Numbered from the stretch's first letter, positions 9,584 to 18,474 are shown. The stretch is DNA of 64,000 nt from Phyllobacterium brassicacearum (GCF_003010955.1 NZ_PGGO01000010.1:62001-126000), one strand, 5' to 3'. A program made the numbers and translations. The notes: generated by a model from the letters alone, not told the origin.

Positions 9584-10174
9584 TCACTTATTGCAGAACA
9601 TGCGCGCCTTTTGCGTCCAGTTTCCAAAGCCCGTGGCGACCATGTTTTCCATTACCCGGCAAACATATTGCTTCTGTGCGGGATCGTTGTTCGGCCCCGC
9701 GTGATAGCGTGCAACGGCCATAGTCCAGCTGCCTTCACGCGCACGGAGCTGTTTCAGGAACCGTGCGGCGTAGTCCACGTTGGCCGCTGGATCCAGAATT
9801 GCCCCGACCGAGGAGAATGCGCTGGCATGAAAATAGTGATTGATTTGCATGCATCCGAGGTCGATGAGCTTTGCTCCCCGCAGGTGTGCCTCGTCGAATT
9901 TGGCCACGGCGGCTGCAGCCGACGGCATGAACAATGCCCTCCCCTCGATGTTCATCGCATAGGGTTGAAGCGATTCCCTGTGGCCGGTTTCTGTAAGGCC
10001 AACGGCATACAGAATGCCTATCGGAACATCATACTTTGTCGAGGCGCGGTGCATTTCGCGCTCGCAGAGATTCGTCGCAAAGGCGGGGTGACAAGCAAGG
10101 ATCGCGCTAAACAACCAGCCCGCGTGAAGGGCGAGTCTCCGCCCCAGTTTTTGCAGATACTTCGTCACGATCAT
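9584..10174 (-). CDS. Flagellar-locus lytic transglycosylase (SLT fold)
   Basis: This is a predicted periplasmic peptidoglycan lytic transglycosylase that could open the cell wall for the rod, a task done by the FlgJ muramidase domain in enterics; no flgJ is visible here. Starting at ATG 10174 gives 196 residues with a signal peptide (hydrophobic core about residues 16-32, cleavage near AFA-TN). The SLT landmarks are present: catalytic Glu62 in GLTETGH, the LGCMQIN block at 106-112 and ARYHAGP at 155-161. Four cysteines in the mature part may form disulfides. The start lies 68 nt inside the end of fliK, an unusually long overlap, so the start is less certain than the function. Confidence 0.85.
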   Translation of the reverse strand: MIVTKYLQKLGRRLALHAGWLFSAILACHPAFATNLCEREMHRASTKYDVPIGILYAVGLTETGHRESLQPYAMNIEGRALFMPSAAAAVAKFDEAHLRGAKLIDLGCMQINHYFHASAFSSVGAILDPAANVDYAARFLKQLRAREGSWTMAVARYHAGPNNDPAQKQYVCRVMENMVATGFGNWTQKARMFCNK

Positions 10175-11318
10175 CCAGTTTGAACTCTCCAAAAGTCTGT
10201 TGCCCGGGTGAGCGCTGGTCCGGAGAACCCTGAGAAGCGGAAGGGGGCTGGCCATTCGCACGTCCATTGGCCTGCTGCTCCTGCCCCGTCAGGTTCTGCT
10301 GGCCCGTTTGCGCAATTGAAGGGGCGCTGGAGCGATCAATGACCGCGATGGTAACCGGGGATGTATCGTCTGCCACGCCGGCCCGCTGCAGGGCTTTGCC
10401 AAGAGCTTCGTGATCGCTGGCGAGATGTTCGGCCATTTCCCTGCTTTCGGCCGTCAGCTGGATATGCATGCCTTCGGACGTGAGGCGCATGCGTGCTGTG
10501 ACGGTTCCAAGTTCAATTGGCTGCAATTGGATCATCAACGTCTTTGTGCCCCCCGCTGTGCGTTCTGAAAGAACGAGGATACCTGTAACAGGCGGTCGGA
10601 CTGTTGGCGTCGCGGGAGCATTATTTTGTGCCGTTGCGTTCGGTTTGACTTCCGCAGGCGCAGGCTGGGACGAGCTGGACATGGCAGTGTCTGCGACTGG
10701 CAATGAGGGCTTCTCAGCTGGTTCCTTGGGAGTTGACTTGGCCATTGGTGTTTCAGGGGACAATTGCCCGGGTTCAGTGACCTGGCCCTGTTCCACGCCG
10801 GGCTTAGCCGGTGTCTGAGTGGTTTGGGAAACAGCCGGCGCGGGCTCCTCGGATTTTGGTGTTGCCCGTTGTGCCAGTCGTTCCGTTTTCTTGTCGGGCA
10901 ATGCCTCGGTCTGCTCCTCGCCTTCAACGTCGAGCGTCTCGGCAATGACCGATGAAGCCGCGTCCGCATTGGCGGACAATTTCGTATCATCGGTGGGTTG
11001 CGTCTGGTCAGCATTTTCGTGCCGCTGCCGGTCAAGCAATTGTTCGAAGGCAAGGATCGCCTGTCCGAACAAGCCGGCAGTCGGCGATGCAGGGAGATCC
11101 ACATCCGGCTTGGTAACGTCCCGCGGCAAATTTTCTACCGCCGCATCCTCCTTGTCGGGCGTGAGCTTGGGTAACACGGTTTTCACAATAGTCTTGAAGT
11201 CTGCCGGAATATCCGTTTCCTTCGCCGACTTCTGATCGGACGCATGTTTACCATTGCCCTTGTCGCGGACAAGCGCATCTAACTGCGATCTGAGAGGCAT
11301 GTCAGCTCCAATGGTCAT
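10107..11318 (-). CDS. fliK: Flagellar hook-length control protein FliK (formerly MotD)
   Basis: FliK measures hook length and switches export specificity. In rhizobia this gene was first named motD and later shown to be fliK. The 403-residue protein has a long low-complexity Pro/Ala/Thr/Glu-rich N-terminal two thirds and the conserved C-terminal FliK domain, with LMIQLQPIELGTVTARMRL around residues 258-276 and the following helix LASDHEALGKALQRAGV. The ATG at 11318 overlaps the motC stop by 4 nt; a second ATG six codons later is possible. A type III substrate with no signal peptide. Confidence 0.9.
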   Translation of the reverse strand: MTIGADMPLRSQLDALVRDKGNGKHASDQKSAKETDIPADFKTIVKTVLPKLTPDKEDAAVENLPRDVTKPDVDLPASPTAGLFGQAILAFEQLLDRQRHENADQTQPTDDTKLSANADAASSVIAETLDVEGEEQTEALPDKKTERLAQRATPKSEEPAPAVSQTTQTPAKPGVEQGQVTEPGQLSPETPMAKSTPKEPAEKPSLPVADTAMSSSSQPAPAEVKPNATAQNNAPATPTVRPPVTGILVLSERTAGGTKTLMIQLQPIELGTVTARMRLTSEGMHIQLTAESREMAEHLASDHEALGKALQRAGVADDTSPVTIAVIDRSSAPSIAQTGQQNLTGQEQQANGRANGQPPSASQGSPDQRSPGQQTFGEFKLDDRDEVSAKTGAETRPSRGLVV

Positions 11319-12517
11319 TTCCTGGCCTTCCCGAGAAGCGCATCGATGGCGTCAAGTTTCTTTCGTGTCTCGTCGATCACAGGGTCTGCCTGTTCAACCG
11401 GCAGAGGATCGGCCCTTGCAGGCGCACCTCCGGCCGCACTGCTTTTGGCCGCAGCATTTTGCAGTGTGTCGAGCCCCGGTATCGGTTGCGCAAGGATTCT
11501 ACCGGCCATCGTTGTCGCAGCCTCCAGCAGTTTGATATCGCGATCGTGCAAGCGCTCCCTGGGCAGTCGCGACAGCATGAATTTGGCATCGCCGGTCTTG
11601 TCCGAGCCTACATTGCTGATCGCCAGATACAGCTTGGCCTGCGTGTCATCCGCCTTGAGGGCCAGGGCCAGCGCATCGGCGCGCTCTGAGGCAAAACGTG
11701 CACGCTGCAAGTTCCCGCTGACGATCGCCCCCCGGGCGATGCGTAGATAGAAGGGTAACCGGGCGCCTGGCCAGGCAAGCGAGGCGATCTCCTCGATCTC
11801 CTCGTTGCTGATCTTTCCCTTGATCTCCATCAATGCATCGACAAGCTGGCGGAAGAAATCCTCGGAGTAGGGTGAAAGAGCAAATCGCTGCAAATAGTTT
11901 CGTGCGAGCAACCTCACCTTGTCCTTGTCGCCCAGACGGGCCGCGATCATCAATCCACGGCGCAGCGCTGCCTCTTCCAAAAGGGTGCCGGGTACATTGA
12001 GGCGAATGTAGTCCAGGCGCTTGAGCGCCGTCCGGGCATCGATTGCCGCGAGCTGTGTCGCGGTCACCAGATATATCGACGCGATGAGTTCGCTCGGTAC
12101 ATCCGCCGGAAGCTGTTCGGTGAAGTTCTCAACGACTCGAAGTGAATCACCGTCCGCGTAGGCCAGGGATCCTGCAATCAGCTTCGGACTGATCCGGTCG
12201 AGGTTCGCTGAAGTCAGAATGTTCCTCACAACTTGCGGATTGCCGCCATTGAGGAGATAGACGAAGATGGCATAAGCATTGGCCGGTTTCTGCCACACCT
12301 CTGGCTTGGCGGATGCCAACTGATCGGCAATATGGCCGAGAACACGGTTCAGCATCGGCAGGGCCTCTGGCTTTCCGGATGCTACCTGGTCCTGCAGCAT
12401 GCGCATGGATCGCACCAGCAGATACGGCTCCGGCGATGGCATATCCGCGCGTGCTGTCGCCAGCGGCAAGCTGATAAAGCCGAATAGCAACCACCGGATG
12501 TATCGCCGAGCCATCAT
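11315..12517 (-). CDS. motC: Periplasmic motor protein MotC
   Basis: MotC is a periplasmic motility protein found in Rhizobiales, thought to assist MotB; MotE is its dedicated chaperone and is encoded at 19185. The 400-residue product has a cleavable signal peptide (IRWLLFGFISLPLATARA, residues about 7-24) and a helical repeat body, including YLLVRSMRMLQDQVASGKPE soon after cleavage. Its ATG overlaps the motB stop, and its stop overlaps fliK. Order motB-motC-fliK is the one known from Sinorhizobium and Brucella. Confidence 0.93.
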   Translation of the reverse strand: MMARRYIRWLLFGFISLPLATARADMPSPEPYLLVRSMRMLQDQVASGKPEALPMLNRVLGHIADQLASAKPEVWQKPANAYAIFVYLLNGGNPQVVRNILTSANLDRISPKLIAGSLAYADGDSLRVVENFTEQLPADVPSELIASIYLVTATQLAAIDARTALKRLDYIRLNVPGTLLEEAALRRGLMIAARLGDKDKVRLLARNYLQRFALSPYSEDFFRQLVDALMEIKGKISNEEIEEIASLAWPGARLPFYLRIARGAIVSGNLQRARFASERADALALALKADDTQAKLYLAISNVGSDKTGDAKFMLSRLPRERLHDRDIKLLEAATTMAGRILAQPIPGLDTLQNAAAKSSAAGGAPARADPLPVEQADPVIDETRKKLDAIDALLGKARK

Positions 12518-13758
12518 CGCGAAGCCGTCTTGAGAAAGATGTCGATGCGTCTGTTTTGAGCGGCATAAGGATCGGCCGGAATCTTCGGATCGCGATCAGC
12601 ATAGCCTTCGACCCGCAGGATACGTTTCGCGTCAAGTCCGCCACGGGTCAGCATGTAGTAGGCCATGTGCGCTCGTGCAGAGGACAGGCGCCAGTTGTCG
12701 TAGGTTTCGTTCTTGAATGGCCGGGCATCGGTATGGCCGCTGATGATCACTTCACCCTTGCGCGCCGCGATAATCCTGGCGATCTCTTCAAGCACCTGCA
12801 CGACACGCTTGTCCGGCTTCGCCGATCCAATCGCAAACATGCCGTAGTTGACCTTGTCCGTGAGTTGAATCATGACGCCATCCTCGGTGGGGACAACGGT
12901 GATATCGGGCGCTTTTTCGTCATTTTCGGAGCCGGTTTTCCTGGAGATTTCCGCAGCAAGCTCGCGTGCCGATGCGAGCTGCGTCGCATCGGGTTTCTGC
13001 TCCTTCTCGGTTGATGTTTTTTTGTTCTGGTCAGCAGGCGTCGAGACCTTGGATTCAGCCGCCTTCGCCTCGGGTAGCGGCTTTCCTGCGTCCATCCGCT
13101 TTTCAAGGGCGGTCTGCTTTGCTTCGGCATCGGCCACACCGCTTGCCTGTTTCATCGCCTGGTCCTGCGATGGAGGCGCGGTCACCGGACTTGCCGTCAG
13201 CGGAAAGATCTCGTCTTCAACGTGTGTCGACCAATAGTTCGGGTTGAAAGGATCGCGGTAAGCATCGCCACCTTCCGCACCGGTCGAGGGGCCGGCCTGA
13301 CCGGATCCGCCCTCTCCCTTGGCTGACCGGTTCTGCAGGACGCCAGAATCCGTGGCGATTTCGGCCAGCACCGCGTAAGGGTCCTTGAAGATTTGCCGTT
13401 CTTCCTTTTCCGGCACAGGTTCGACCTGCTTTTCATTGCGTGCGCTCTTGGTCTTGGGGTCAGTCGATTCCGGGCTTTCGAAACGAACCTTGCCCTGCTC
13501 GTTCTCTGTTTCCTCGATACCCTTGGGCCGCGATTGCCGGTCCATAAGCTTGACCGGATTGAAATAGCTGGCAACGGCCGCTTTCGTTTCTTCATTAGCC
13601 GCGTTGATGAGCCACATAACGAGAAAGAACGCCATCATGGCGGTCATGAAGTCCGCATAGGCTATTTTCCAGACCCCACCGTGATGCCCTTCCTCGCCAT
13701 CGCCGCGTCCACGGCGGACAATGACGATCTCACGGTGCGTTTCAGGGTCAATGTTCAT
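12514..13758 (-). CDS. motB: Flagellar stator protein MotB
   Basis: MotB anchors the proton-conducting stator to peptidoglycan. The 414-residue protein has one membrane helix near residues 32-53, with the proton-binding aspartate Asp36 in IAYADFMTAMMAFF, a long charged Pro/Lys/Glu-rich periplasmic linker, and a C-terminal OmpA-like peptidoglycan-binding domain (about 285-410) with ISGHTDARP and NRRIDIFL. The linker is longer than in enteric MotB, normal for rhizobia. Its partner motA is about 17 kb away on the other strand. Confidence 0.96.
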   Translation of the reverse strand: MNIDPETHREIVIVRRGRGDGEEGHHGGVWKIAYADFMTAMMAFFLVMWLINAANEETKAAVASYFNPVKLMDRQSRPKGIEETENEQGKVRFESPESTDPKTKSARNEKQVEPVPEKEERQIFKDPYAVLAEIATDSGVLQNRSAKGEGGSGQAGPSTGAEGGDAYRDPFNPNYWSTHVEDEIFPLTASPVTAPPSQDQAMKQASGVADAEAKQTALEKRMDAGKPLPEAKAAESKVSTPADQNKKTSTEKEQKPDATQLASARELAAEISRKTGSENDEKAPDITVVPTEDGVMIQLTDKVNYGMFAIGSAKPDKRVVQVLEEIARIIAARKGEVIISGHTDARPFKNETYDNWRLSSARAHMAYYMLTRGGLDAKRILRVEGYADRDPKIPADPYAAQNRRIDIFLKTASR

Positions 13759-14414
13759 CCGTTCTGATCCTTCAGCGCATCGATCAGGCGGCCAAGCCGC
13801 GTTTCGACAACGACATCATCAAGTTTCAATGATAATTCTGCCCGTGCCGCTTCGGTGAAAGTGAAGCGTATCGGGTCAATCTCAGGTCGTTTGCGCAGAG
13901 TTTCGAGCAGGTGCCCTGGGCCTGTTACGTCGGCCACCATGCCCTCCAGTCCCTTGGTCAGTCTTTCCACTTCACGGACAAAAGCAGTGATCGCTTGCTC
14001 CCGCAGTTTTTCCTCGACCAGAGGAGCGAGGACTGCGGCGAGTGAGCCGGAAAGCTCGGCGGCCATGGTGGCAAGTCCTTCACTGATCTGCGTTGCCATG
14101 CGGGCACCGGTCTGTTCCATAAACAAGGTATCGGCTGCCTCAAGCTGTTCCTGGAACTCGCGCTCAAGCCTGACCTTATCGGCCTCGAACAGAACCGAGG
14201 CTTCGGCCTGGCCGGCTTCCCGTCCCGCGTTGAAGGCTTCCTTGATTTGCAGCTCATAGTCGATCAGATCATCAACACGTTCGGCGGATTCTTCATGTTC
14301 CACGATTGGGTCAGCAGTCTCCTTGCTGACCGCTGCAAAAACCGTAATCCGGTCAGCAGGGACATGTTTTGGCGTGAAGTCCGTCAGCATGCTGGCGATC
14401 GATCTGGAACTCAT
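13755..14414 (-). CDS. fliH: FliH-like flagellar export regulator
   Basis: FliH inhibits and docks the export ATPase FliI. The 219-residue protein has a charged N-terminal half with a long helical, probably coiled-coil segment (about residues 45-115, rich in Glu/Ala/Gln) and a C-terminal domain resembling the FliH/V-ATPase E-subunit region, including LAPLVEEKLREQAITAFVRE. It lies directly after fliF (overlap zero, one-base spacing) and overlaps motB by 4 nt. Sequence conservation in this family is low, so the FliH call rests on coiled-coil layout, length and position. Confidence 0.75.
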   Translation of the reverse strand: MSSRSIASMLTDFTPKHVPADRITVFAAVSKETADPIVEHEESAERVDDLIDYELQIKEAFNAGREAGQAEASVLFEADKVRLEREFQEQLEAADTLFMEQTGARMATQISEGLATMAAELSGSLAAVLAPLVEEKLREQAITAFVREVERLTKGLEGMVADVTGPGHLLETLRKRPEIDPIRFTFTEAARAELSLKLDDVVVETRLGRLIDALKDQNG

Positions 14415-14415
14415 C

Positions 14416-16059
14416 TCACGCGGCCTCGTGGACCCATTGCTTCAGGATCGCGGCCACACGCTCTTCGTCCATGTCGATCATCTGTTCGAGACGGTTCTGA
14501 GCCGGTACGCGCATACGTCGCCTGAGTTCGCTCAGATCGTCATAAGGCAAGCTGTGCTCCGTGTGGGTCGATGCTACGGTGGGAAGATTGGTTGCGTGGG
14601 CAAGGTTCGGGACGGTGACATCGGATCCGGCGACGAGTTGCGCAACGTCCGGGGTCTTGCCCATTTCACGCATCAACGGGCGGACACCGAACCAGATGAC
14701 GAGCGCGACAGCAGCGATGAGCGCTGCCGCGTTAACAAAGCTGCCAGTCTGACGGAAGATCATCTCCGATACCGGCGTGCCTGCCGGTTGCATCTGCTCG
14801 TCGCTCGCTTCCATGAAATTGACAGCGGTCACGTTGATGACATCGCCGCGCTTTTGATCGAGACCGGCGGCTGTCGCCACGAGTTCGGTGATCTTGACGA
14901 TCTGCTGTTCGACGAACTTGTCAGGAACAGGCGTCACACCAGCGGTCGCCAGCAGCCGCGCCTGGTCGATGACCACCGCGATTGAGAGACGCTTGATCTG
15001 ATAACTGTCGCTGACAGTCGATACGGTCTTCGAATTCAGTTCATAATTGGTCAGTTCTTCGCGCTTGTCGGTCTTTTCTGACGAACTATCGCCGTTCTTG
15101 CTGGCGATCTCTTCCTGGGGGATGTTCTGTTCGACACCTGTCGCGTTGTCGCTGGTCGAGTTCTGCGCATCGCCGCTCTCGCGCACCACCCGCACAGACC
15201 GCTCCACGCGCGATTCGGGATCAAAAACCGTTTCATTGGTCTGGCGACGATCCGTATCGAGCGTGACCTGGACGCTGCTCTGGAAATGGCCGACCCCGAG
15301 GTAAGGCGCCAGGGCCTTGCGAATATTCTCATCCACCGATGATGAGACAGTCTGCTCAAGTGTTGCGGACATCACCGCGCCGGCATTGGTCCCGTCGTCC
15401 TTTGAAGCGAGTAGCCGGCCATTGGTGTCAAGAATGGTGACCTCGGCAGCAGTCAACTGAGGAACCGCTGCTGCAACGAGCTGGCGGATCGACTGGGCCG
15501 ATTCTATGGCAAAGTCGCCTTCCGTCCGAATAACAACCGACGCCGAAGGCGCCTGATCGCCCCGGCGGAAACTGCCCTTCTCCGGCAGCACAATATGGAC
15601 GCGTGCTGCCTTAATGCCGCGAATGGCCTGAATTGTTCGGGAAATCTCGCCCTCAAGCGCGCGAACCCGGGTGATCTCCTGCATGAAGGACGTGAGGCCC
15701 AGCGAGCCCATATTGTCGAAGAGCTCATAACCGGCATTGTTGCTGGTCGGCAGTCCCTTTTCCGCCAGGTACATGCGTGCCTGGTCGGCCTTGCCGAACG
15801 GTACTAGAATGGAGGTGCCATCTGACTTCACGTCGAAAGGAATGCCCGCCTCGCCAAGGGCCATGCCCATGCGGTTGACGTCATCGCGGCTCAGGCCGAC
15901 GTAAAGCGTCTCGTATTGCGGACGATTGAGATAGAAACTGGAAATCAGGATGGCGCTGAACAATGTTACGCCGATGATGCCAACAGCAATGAGCCGCCGC
16001 GCACCGAGCTTTTTCAGGGCTGCCGCTATCTGCTCCAATGTTTGTCTTATGTTTTCCAT
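14416..16059 (-). CDS. fliF: Flagellar MS-ring protein FliF
   Basis: FliF forms the MS ring in the inner membrane and is the assembly base of the basal body. The start is taken as ATG 16059 (547 residues); a TTG one codon upstream is less likely. Membrane helices lie near residues 23-45 and 450-470, with the YscJ/FliF domain between (ALEGEISRTIQAIRGIKAAR) and the FliG-binding tail at the C terminus (MIDMDEERVAAILKQWV). A flagellar direct-repeat box lies 44 nt upstream, and a perfect hairpin covers the ribosome site. In Brucella fliF is the best-studied FtcR target. Confidence 0.96.
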   Translation of the reverse strand: MENIRQTLEQIAAALKKLGARRLIAVGIIGVTLFSAILISSFYLNRPQYETLYVGLSRDDVNRMGMALGEAGIPFDVKSDGTSILVPFGKADQARMYLAEKGLPTSNNAGYELFDNMGSLGLTSFMQEITRVRALEGEISRTIQAIRGIKAARVHIVLPEKGSFRRGDQAPSASVVIRTEGDFAIESAQSIRQLVAAAVPQLTAAEVTILDTNGRLLASKDDGTNAGAVMSATLEQTVSSSVDENIRKALAPYLGVGHFQSSVQVTLDTDRRQTNETVFDPESRVERSVRVVRESGDAQNSTSDNATGVEQNIPQEEIASKNGDSSSEKTDKREELTNYELNSKTVSTVSDSYQIKRLSIAVVIDQARLLATAGVTPVPDKFVEQQIVKITELVATAAGLDQKRGDVINVTAVNFMEASDEQMQPAGTPVSEMIFRQTGSFVNAAALIAAVALVIWFGVRPLMREMGKTPDVAQLVAGSDVTVPNLAHATNLPTVASTHTEHSLPYDDLSELRRRMRVPAQNRLEQMIDMDEERVAAILKQWVHEAA

Positions 16060-16065
16060 CAATAC

Positions 16066-16085
16066 CCACCACGAACCCGTGGTGG
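16066..16085 (-). promoter_or_regulatory. Hairpin over the fliF ribosome-binding site
   Basis: In the transcript this reads CCACCACG-GGTT-CGTGGTGG, an 8-bp GC-rich perfect stem with a 4-base loop that ends 6 nt before the fliF ATG. The only Shine-Dalgarno-like run (GGTGGG) lies in the 3' arm, so the folded form would hide it. Regulatory role is inferred. Confidence 0.5.
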
Positions 16086-16096
16086 AAACATAGAGT

Positions 16097-16113
16097 GCGA
16101 AGCTTGCGCGAAG
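16097..16113 (-). promoter_or_regulatory. Flagellar direct-repeat box upstream of fliF
   Basis: Plus-strand sequence GCGAAG-CTTGC-GCGAAG, a perfect hexamer direct repeat at 11-bp spacing, 44 nt from the fliF ATG. This is the most perfect of the seven copies. FtcR is known to bind the fliF upstream region in Brucella; that this repeat is the contact site is inference. Confidence 0.65.
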
Positions 16114-16147
16114 TTAGAGCGCTACAATGTTGATGCCGTTTCCGATG

Positions 16148-16174
16148 AAAAAAGGCCACGTGCGAAGCGTGGCC
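16148..16174 (-). terminator. Rho-independent terminator of the flagellin gene
   Basis: Reading on the minus strand, GGCCACG-CTTCGCA-CGTGGCC is followed at once by six T residues, 30 nt after the flagellin stop. It is the clearest intrinsic terminator in the window and separates the flagellin transcript from the fliF promoter. Confidence 0.88.
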
Positions 16175-16203
16175 CAAATTTGAATCCCGAAGGATCGACG
16201 TTA

Positions 16204-16986
16204 TTAGCCGCGGAACAGCGACAGGATGCTCTGATTGCTCGAATTGGCAATCGACAGAGCCTGGATACCAAGCTGCTGCTGGACCTGGAGAGCCGACAGA
16301 CGAGCCGATTCTGCATTCATGTCTGCATCGACGAGCTGGCCAACGCCGCGATCGATGGCGTCCATCAGATTGCCGGTGAAGGACTGCTGCGTGTTGATGC
16401 GTGTCTTGGCCGAGCCGAGAGCAGCCGCTGCTGCTTTCATGGCATCAATGACGGTTCCGACAGCCGCTGAGGTTGTTGCGGCCGTCAAGGCACCTTCGAG
16501 CACATAGGCCGAAACGGCCATCGTGGTGACGCCGGTACCGGCTGTATAACCCGTAACGACGTTCTGAGCTGTCGCACCGGTCTCGAGCAGGTTGACACCC
16601 TGGAATGTCGCACCCTTTGCCATTTCGTCGATCTGCGCCTTCGACTGTGCGATGTCCGCATCGATAACAGTTGTATCAGTGCCTGGTGTTTCGCGGGCAA
16701 CATACTTAGCCTGAATGTCCTGGGCGATTTTGATCGCGTCATTCAGTGCAGTGTAAGCAGTGTCAACGATGGAGGCACCGAGACCGAGGCCGTCCTTGAC
16801 TGCAGACAGAGCCGAATTCTGGGTGCGCATGCCGGTCGCGATGGACCAGTAAGCGGCATTGTCGGATGCCTGTGCAACGCGCTGACCGGTAGCAATGCGG
16901 TCCTGCGTAGTAGCAAGGTTCTTGTTGGTTGTGTTGAGTGTCTGCAGCGCTGTCATTGCTGAAGCGTTTGTGAGAATGCTGGCCAT
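16204..16986 (-). CDS. fliC: Flagellin
   Basis: Filament subunit. The start at ATG 16986 gives MASILTNASAMTALQTLNTT, the usual rhizobial flagellin N terminus; the frame is open 29 codons further upstream but those codons cover the structured leader. The 260 residues are short for a flagellin (Brucella FliC is slightly longer), with conserved D0/D1 ends (residues 1-140 and about 175-260, closing in ALSIANSSNQSILSLFRG) and almost no variable centre. Monocistronic, with its own terminator, and the only flagellin in the window; further copies may lie elsewhere. FlbT and FlaF encoded nearby probably control its translation and export. Confidence 0.95.
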   Translation of the reverse strand: MASILTNASAMTALQTLNTTNKNLATTQDRIATGQRVAQASDNAAYWSIATGMRTQNSALSAVKDGLGLGASIVDTAYTALNDAIKIAQDIQAKYVARETPGTDTTVIDADIAQSKAQIDEMAKGATFQGVNLLETGATAQNVVTGYTAGTGVTTMAVSAYVLEGALTAATTSAAVGTVIDAMKAAAAALGSAKTRINTQQSFTGNLMDAIDRGVGQLVDADMNAESARLSALQVQQQLGIQALSIANSSNQSILSLFRG

Positions 16987-17042
16987 AGGATGAAGCCCCT
17001 GATGAGATATTGATGGTGGGGGACATACCGGGTTCTCACCGG

Positions 17043-17090
17043 CATAACGGAGCGGCATGATGCCTGTTGTCACAACGACAACCCGTTATG
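17043..17090 (-). promoter_or_regulatory. Three-way-junction structure in the flagellin 5' region
   Basis: In the transcript sense an 8-bp outer stem CATAACGG/CCGTTATG encloses two hairpins: GTTGTC-GTTGT-GACAAC and GGCA-TCA-TGCC. The structure ends 57 nt before the flagellin ATG. FlbT is known to act on flagellin mRNA leaders in Caulobacter. No flagellar direct-repeat box was found between fliP and this gene, so the flagellin promoter is of another type. The transcription start is unknown, so whether this region is in the mRNA is inferred. Confidence 0.5.
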
Positions 17091-17242
17091 GTTATGATGA
17101 GTACGACTAAAGTATTACCGTTTGAATAACAAGGGGCTTCGCTTTTTATTCGATGCGAAATTCGTGCTCCCCGTTATACGCCGATGTTAATTCGAGACGT
17201 ACTGAACTTTCAATTCGACTTAAGATGTACGGTTTGTGCTTG

Positions 17243-17977
17243 CTACGAATATGAGCGGATCAGGCTGCCCACCAGAATGTTCCACCCGTCAATCAGCACA
17301 AAGAACAGGATCTTGAATGGAAGCGAAAGGACGGTGGGAGGCAGCATCATCATGCCCATTGACATAGTGAGGGTCGCGACGATCAGATCGATCACCAGGA
17401 AGGGCAAAACGATCAGAAAGCCGATCTCGAAACCGCGGCGCAATTCGGAAATCATGAAAGCCGGGATGAGAATACGCAGGTCGACCACTTCGTTCGCCTG
17501 GGTGCGGAATGACTCGTCCGCCAGATCCTCAAAGAGCCGCAAATCCTTGTCGCGGACCTGCCGCAGCATGAATTCCCGAAACGGCGTCGTGATCTCGTTC
17601 ATCGCGACGTCCTGCGTAATCTGATTGTTGACCAGAGGCTGGACGCCGTTTTGCCAGGCCCGGTCGAAGACAGGTGCCATGACATAGAACGTCATGAACA
17701 GGGCAAGACTGATCATTACAAGATTGGCCGGGGTGGTTTGCAGACCAAGTCCCGCACGCAACATCGAAAAGGCGATCGCGAACCGCGTGAAACTCGTGAC
17801 CATGATGAGCAAACCGGGGGCAATTGACAGCACCGTCAGTACCGCCAGCATCTGGATAATCTGGCCACTCGTCGAGGCACTTCCGGGGGGTATGAGACCT
17901 TCGAGGATCGACGTTTGGGCCGTCGCTGTCCCGCTGAAAATCAGCAATAACGCGGGAGTAAGAAGACGTCGTTTCAT
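17243..17977 (-). CDS. fliP: Flagellar export gate protein FliP
   Basis: FliP forms the core pore of the flagellar type III export gate with FliQ and FliR. The 244-residue protein has a cleavable N-terminal signal-like segment (LLTPALLLIFSGTATA), as is usual for FliP, followed by four membrane helices. Diagnostic stretches are LLIMVTSFTRFAIAFSMLR near 55-75 and LVMISLALFMTFYVMAPVFD near 88-107. It overlaps fliL by 4 nt and is the last gene of the flgB operon. Confidence 0.96.
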   Translation of the reverse strand: MKRRLLTPALLLIFSGTATAQTSILEGLIPPGSASTSGQIIQMLAVLTVLSIAPGLLIMVTSFTRFAIAFSMLRAGLGLQTTPANLVMISLALFMTFYVMAPVFDRAWQNGVQPLVNNQITQDVAMNEITTPFREFMLRQVRDKDLRLFEDLADESFRTQANEVVDLRILIPAFMISELRRGFEIGFLIVLPFLVIDLIVATLTMSMGMMMLPPTVLSLPFKILFFVLIDGWNILVGSLIRSYS

Positions 17978-18459
17978 TCCATCACCAGCGCCCAGATGTA
18001 CACTTTTTCGATCTTGCCTTCAGAACGCATGGCTGCCCGCTCCTGGAGATCCATCCTTAGATATTCGAGCCCGGCAGGACCGCGCAGCTGCATGAGATTG
18101 ACAGTCTTCAGGAACGCCATGAAATCCCCGCCTATCGTGGCAGCGAGCTCATCCGATATTTTCTCGCCGGGCCGTGCCACGACACCGGCTTCCAGTCTGA
18201 TCCACACATCCTGTGGCAACTTTACATTGGTGAGGATCGGCTTCAGCGGCACGACACTTCCCGAAGGCATCGCCTCAGCTGGCTTGATTGCGGATGCATC
18301 GATAGAGGCTGCGTCACCATGTGCGGCCAGGCCGAGCTGTCCGCCCAGAAACCATCCTCCACCGCCCGCAATGAGCGTCAGCACGGTAACAACGGCGATC
18401 AGTGCAACCGTCGATGGACCTTTCGGCGGCGAAGGTGCGTCGTCGGCAAGGTTGCTCAT
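17974..18459 (-). CDS. fliL: Flagellar basal-body-associated protein FliL
   Basis: FliL is a single-pass membrane protein that surrounds the stator and influences torque. The 161 residues show a short cytoplasmic tail, one membrane helix (about 17-38, VALIAVVTVLTLIAGGGGWFLGG) and a periplasmic FliL domain ending in EGKIEKVYIWALVME. It is located between flgH (15 nt upstream) and fliP (overlapping), as in other rhizobia. Confidence 0.92.
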   Translation of the reverse strand: MSNLADDAPSPPKGPSTVALIAVVTVLTLIAGGGGWFLGGQLGLAAHGDAASIDASAIKPAEAMPSGSVVPLKPILTNVKLPQDVWIRLEAGVVARPGEKISDELAATIGGDFMAFLKTVNLMQLRGPAGLEYLRMDLQERAAMRSEGKIEKVYIWALVME

Positions 18460-18474
18460 CTTCCACGCCCTCTC

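Noticed and set aside
16987-17073. 29-residue N-terminal extension of flagellin
   Set aside because: Flagellin starts with MASILTN; the added codons cover the structured leader.
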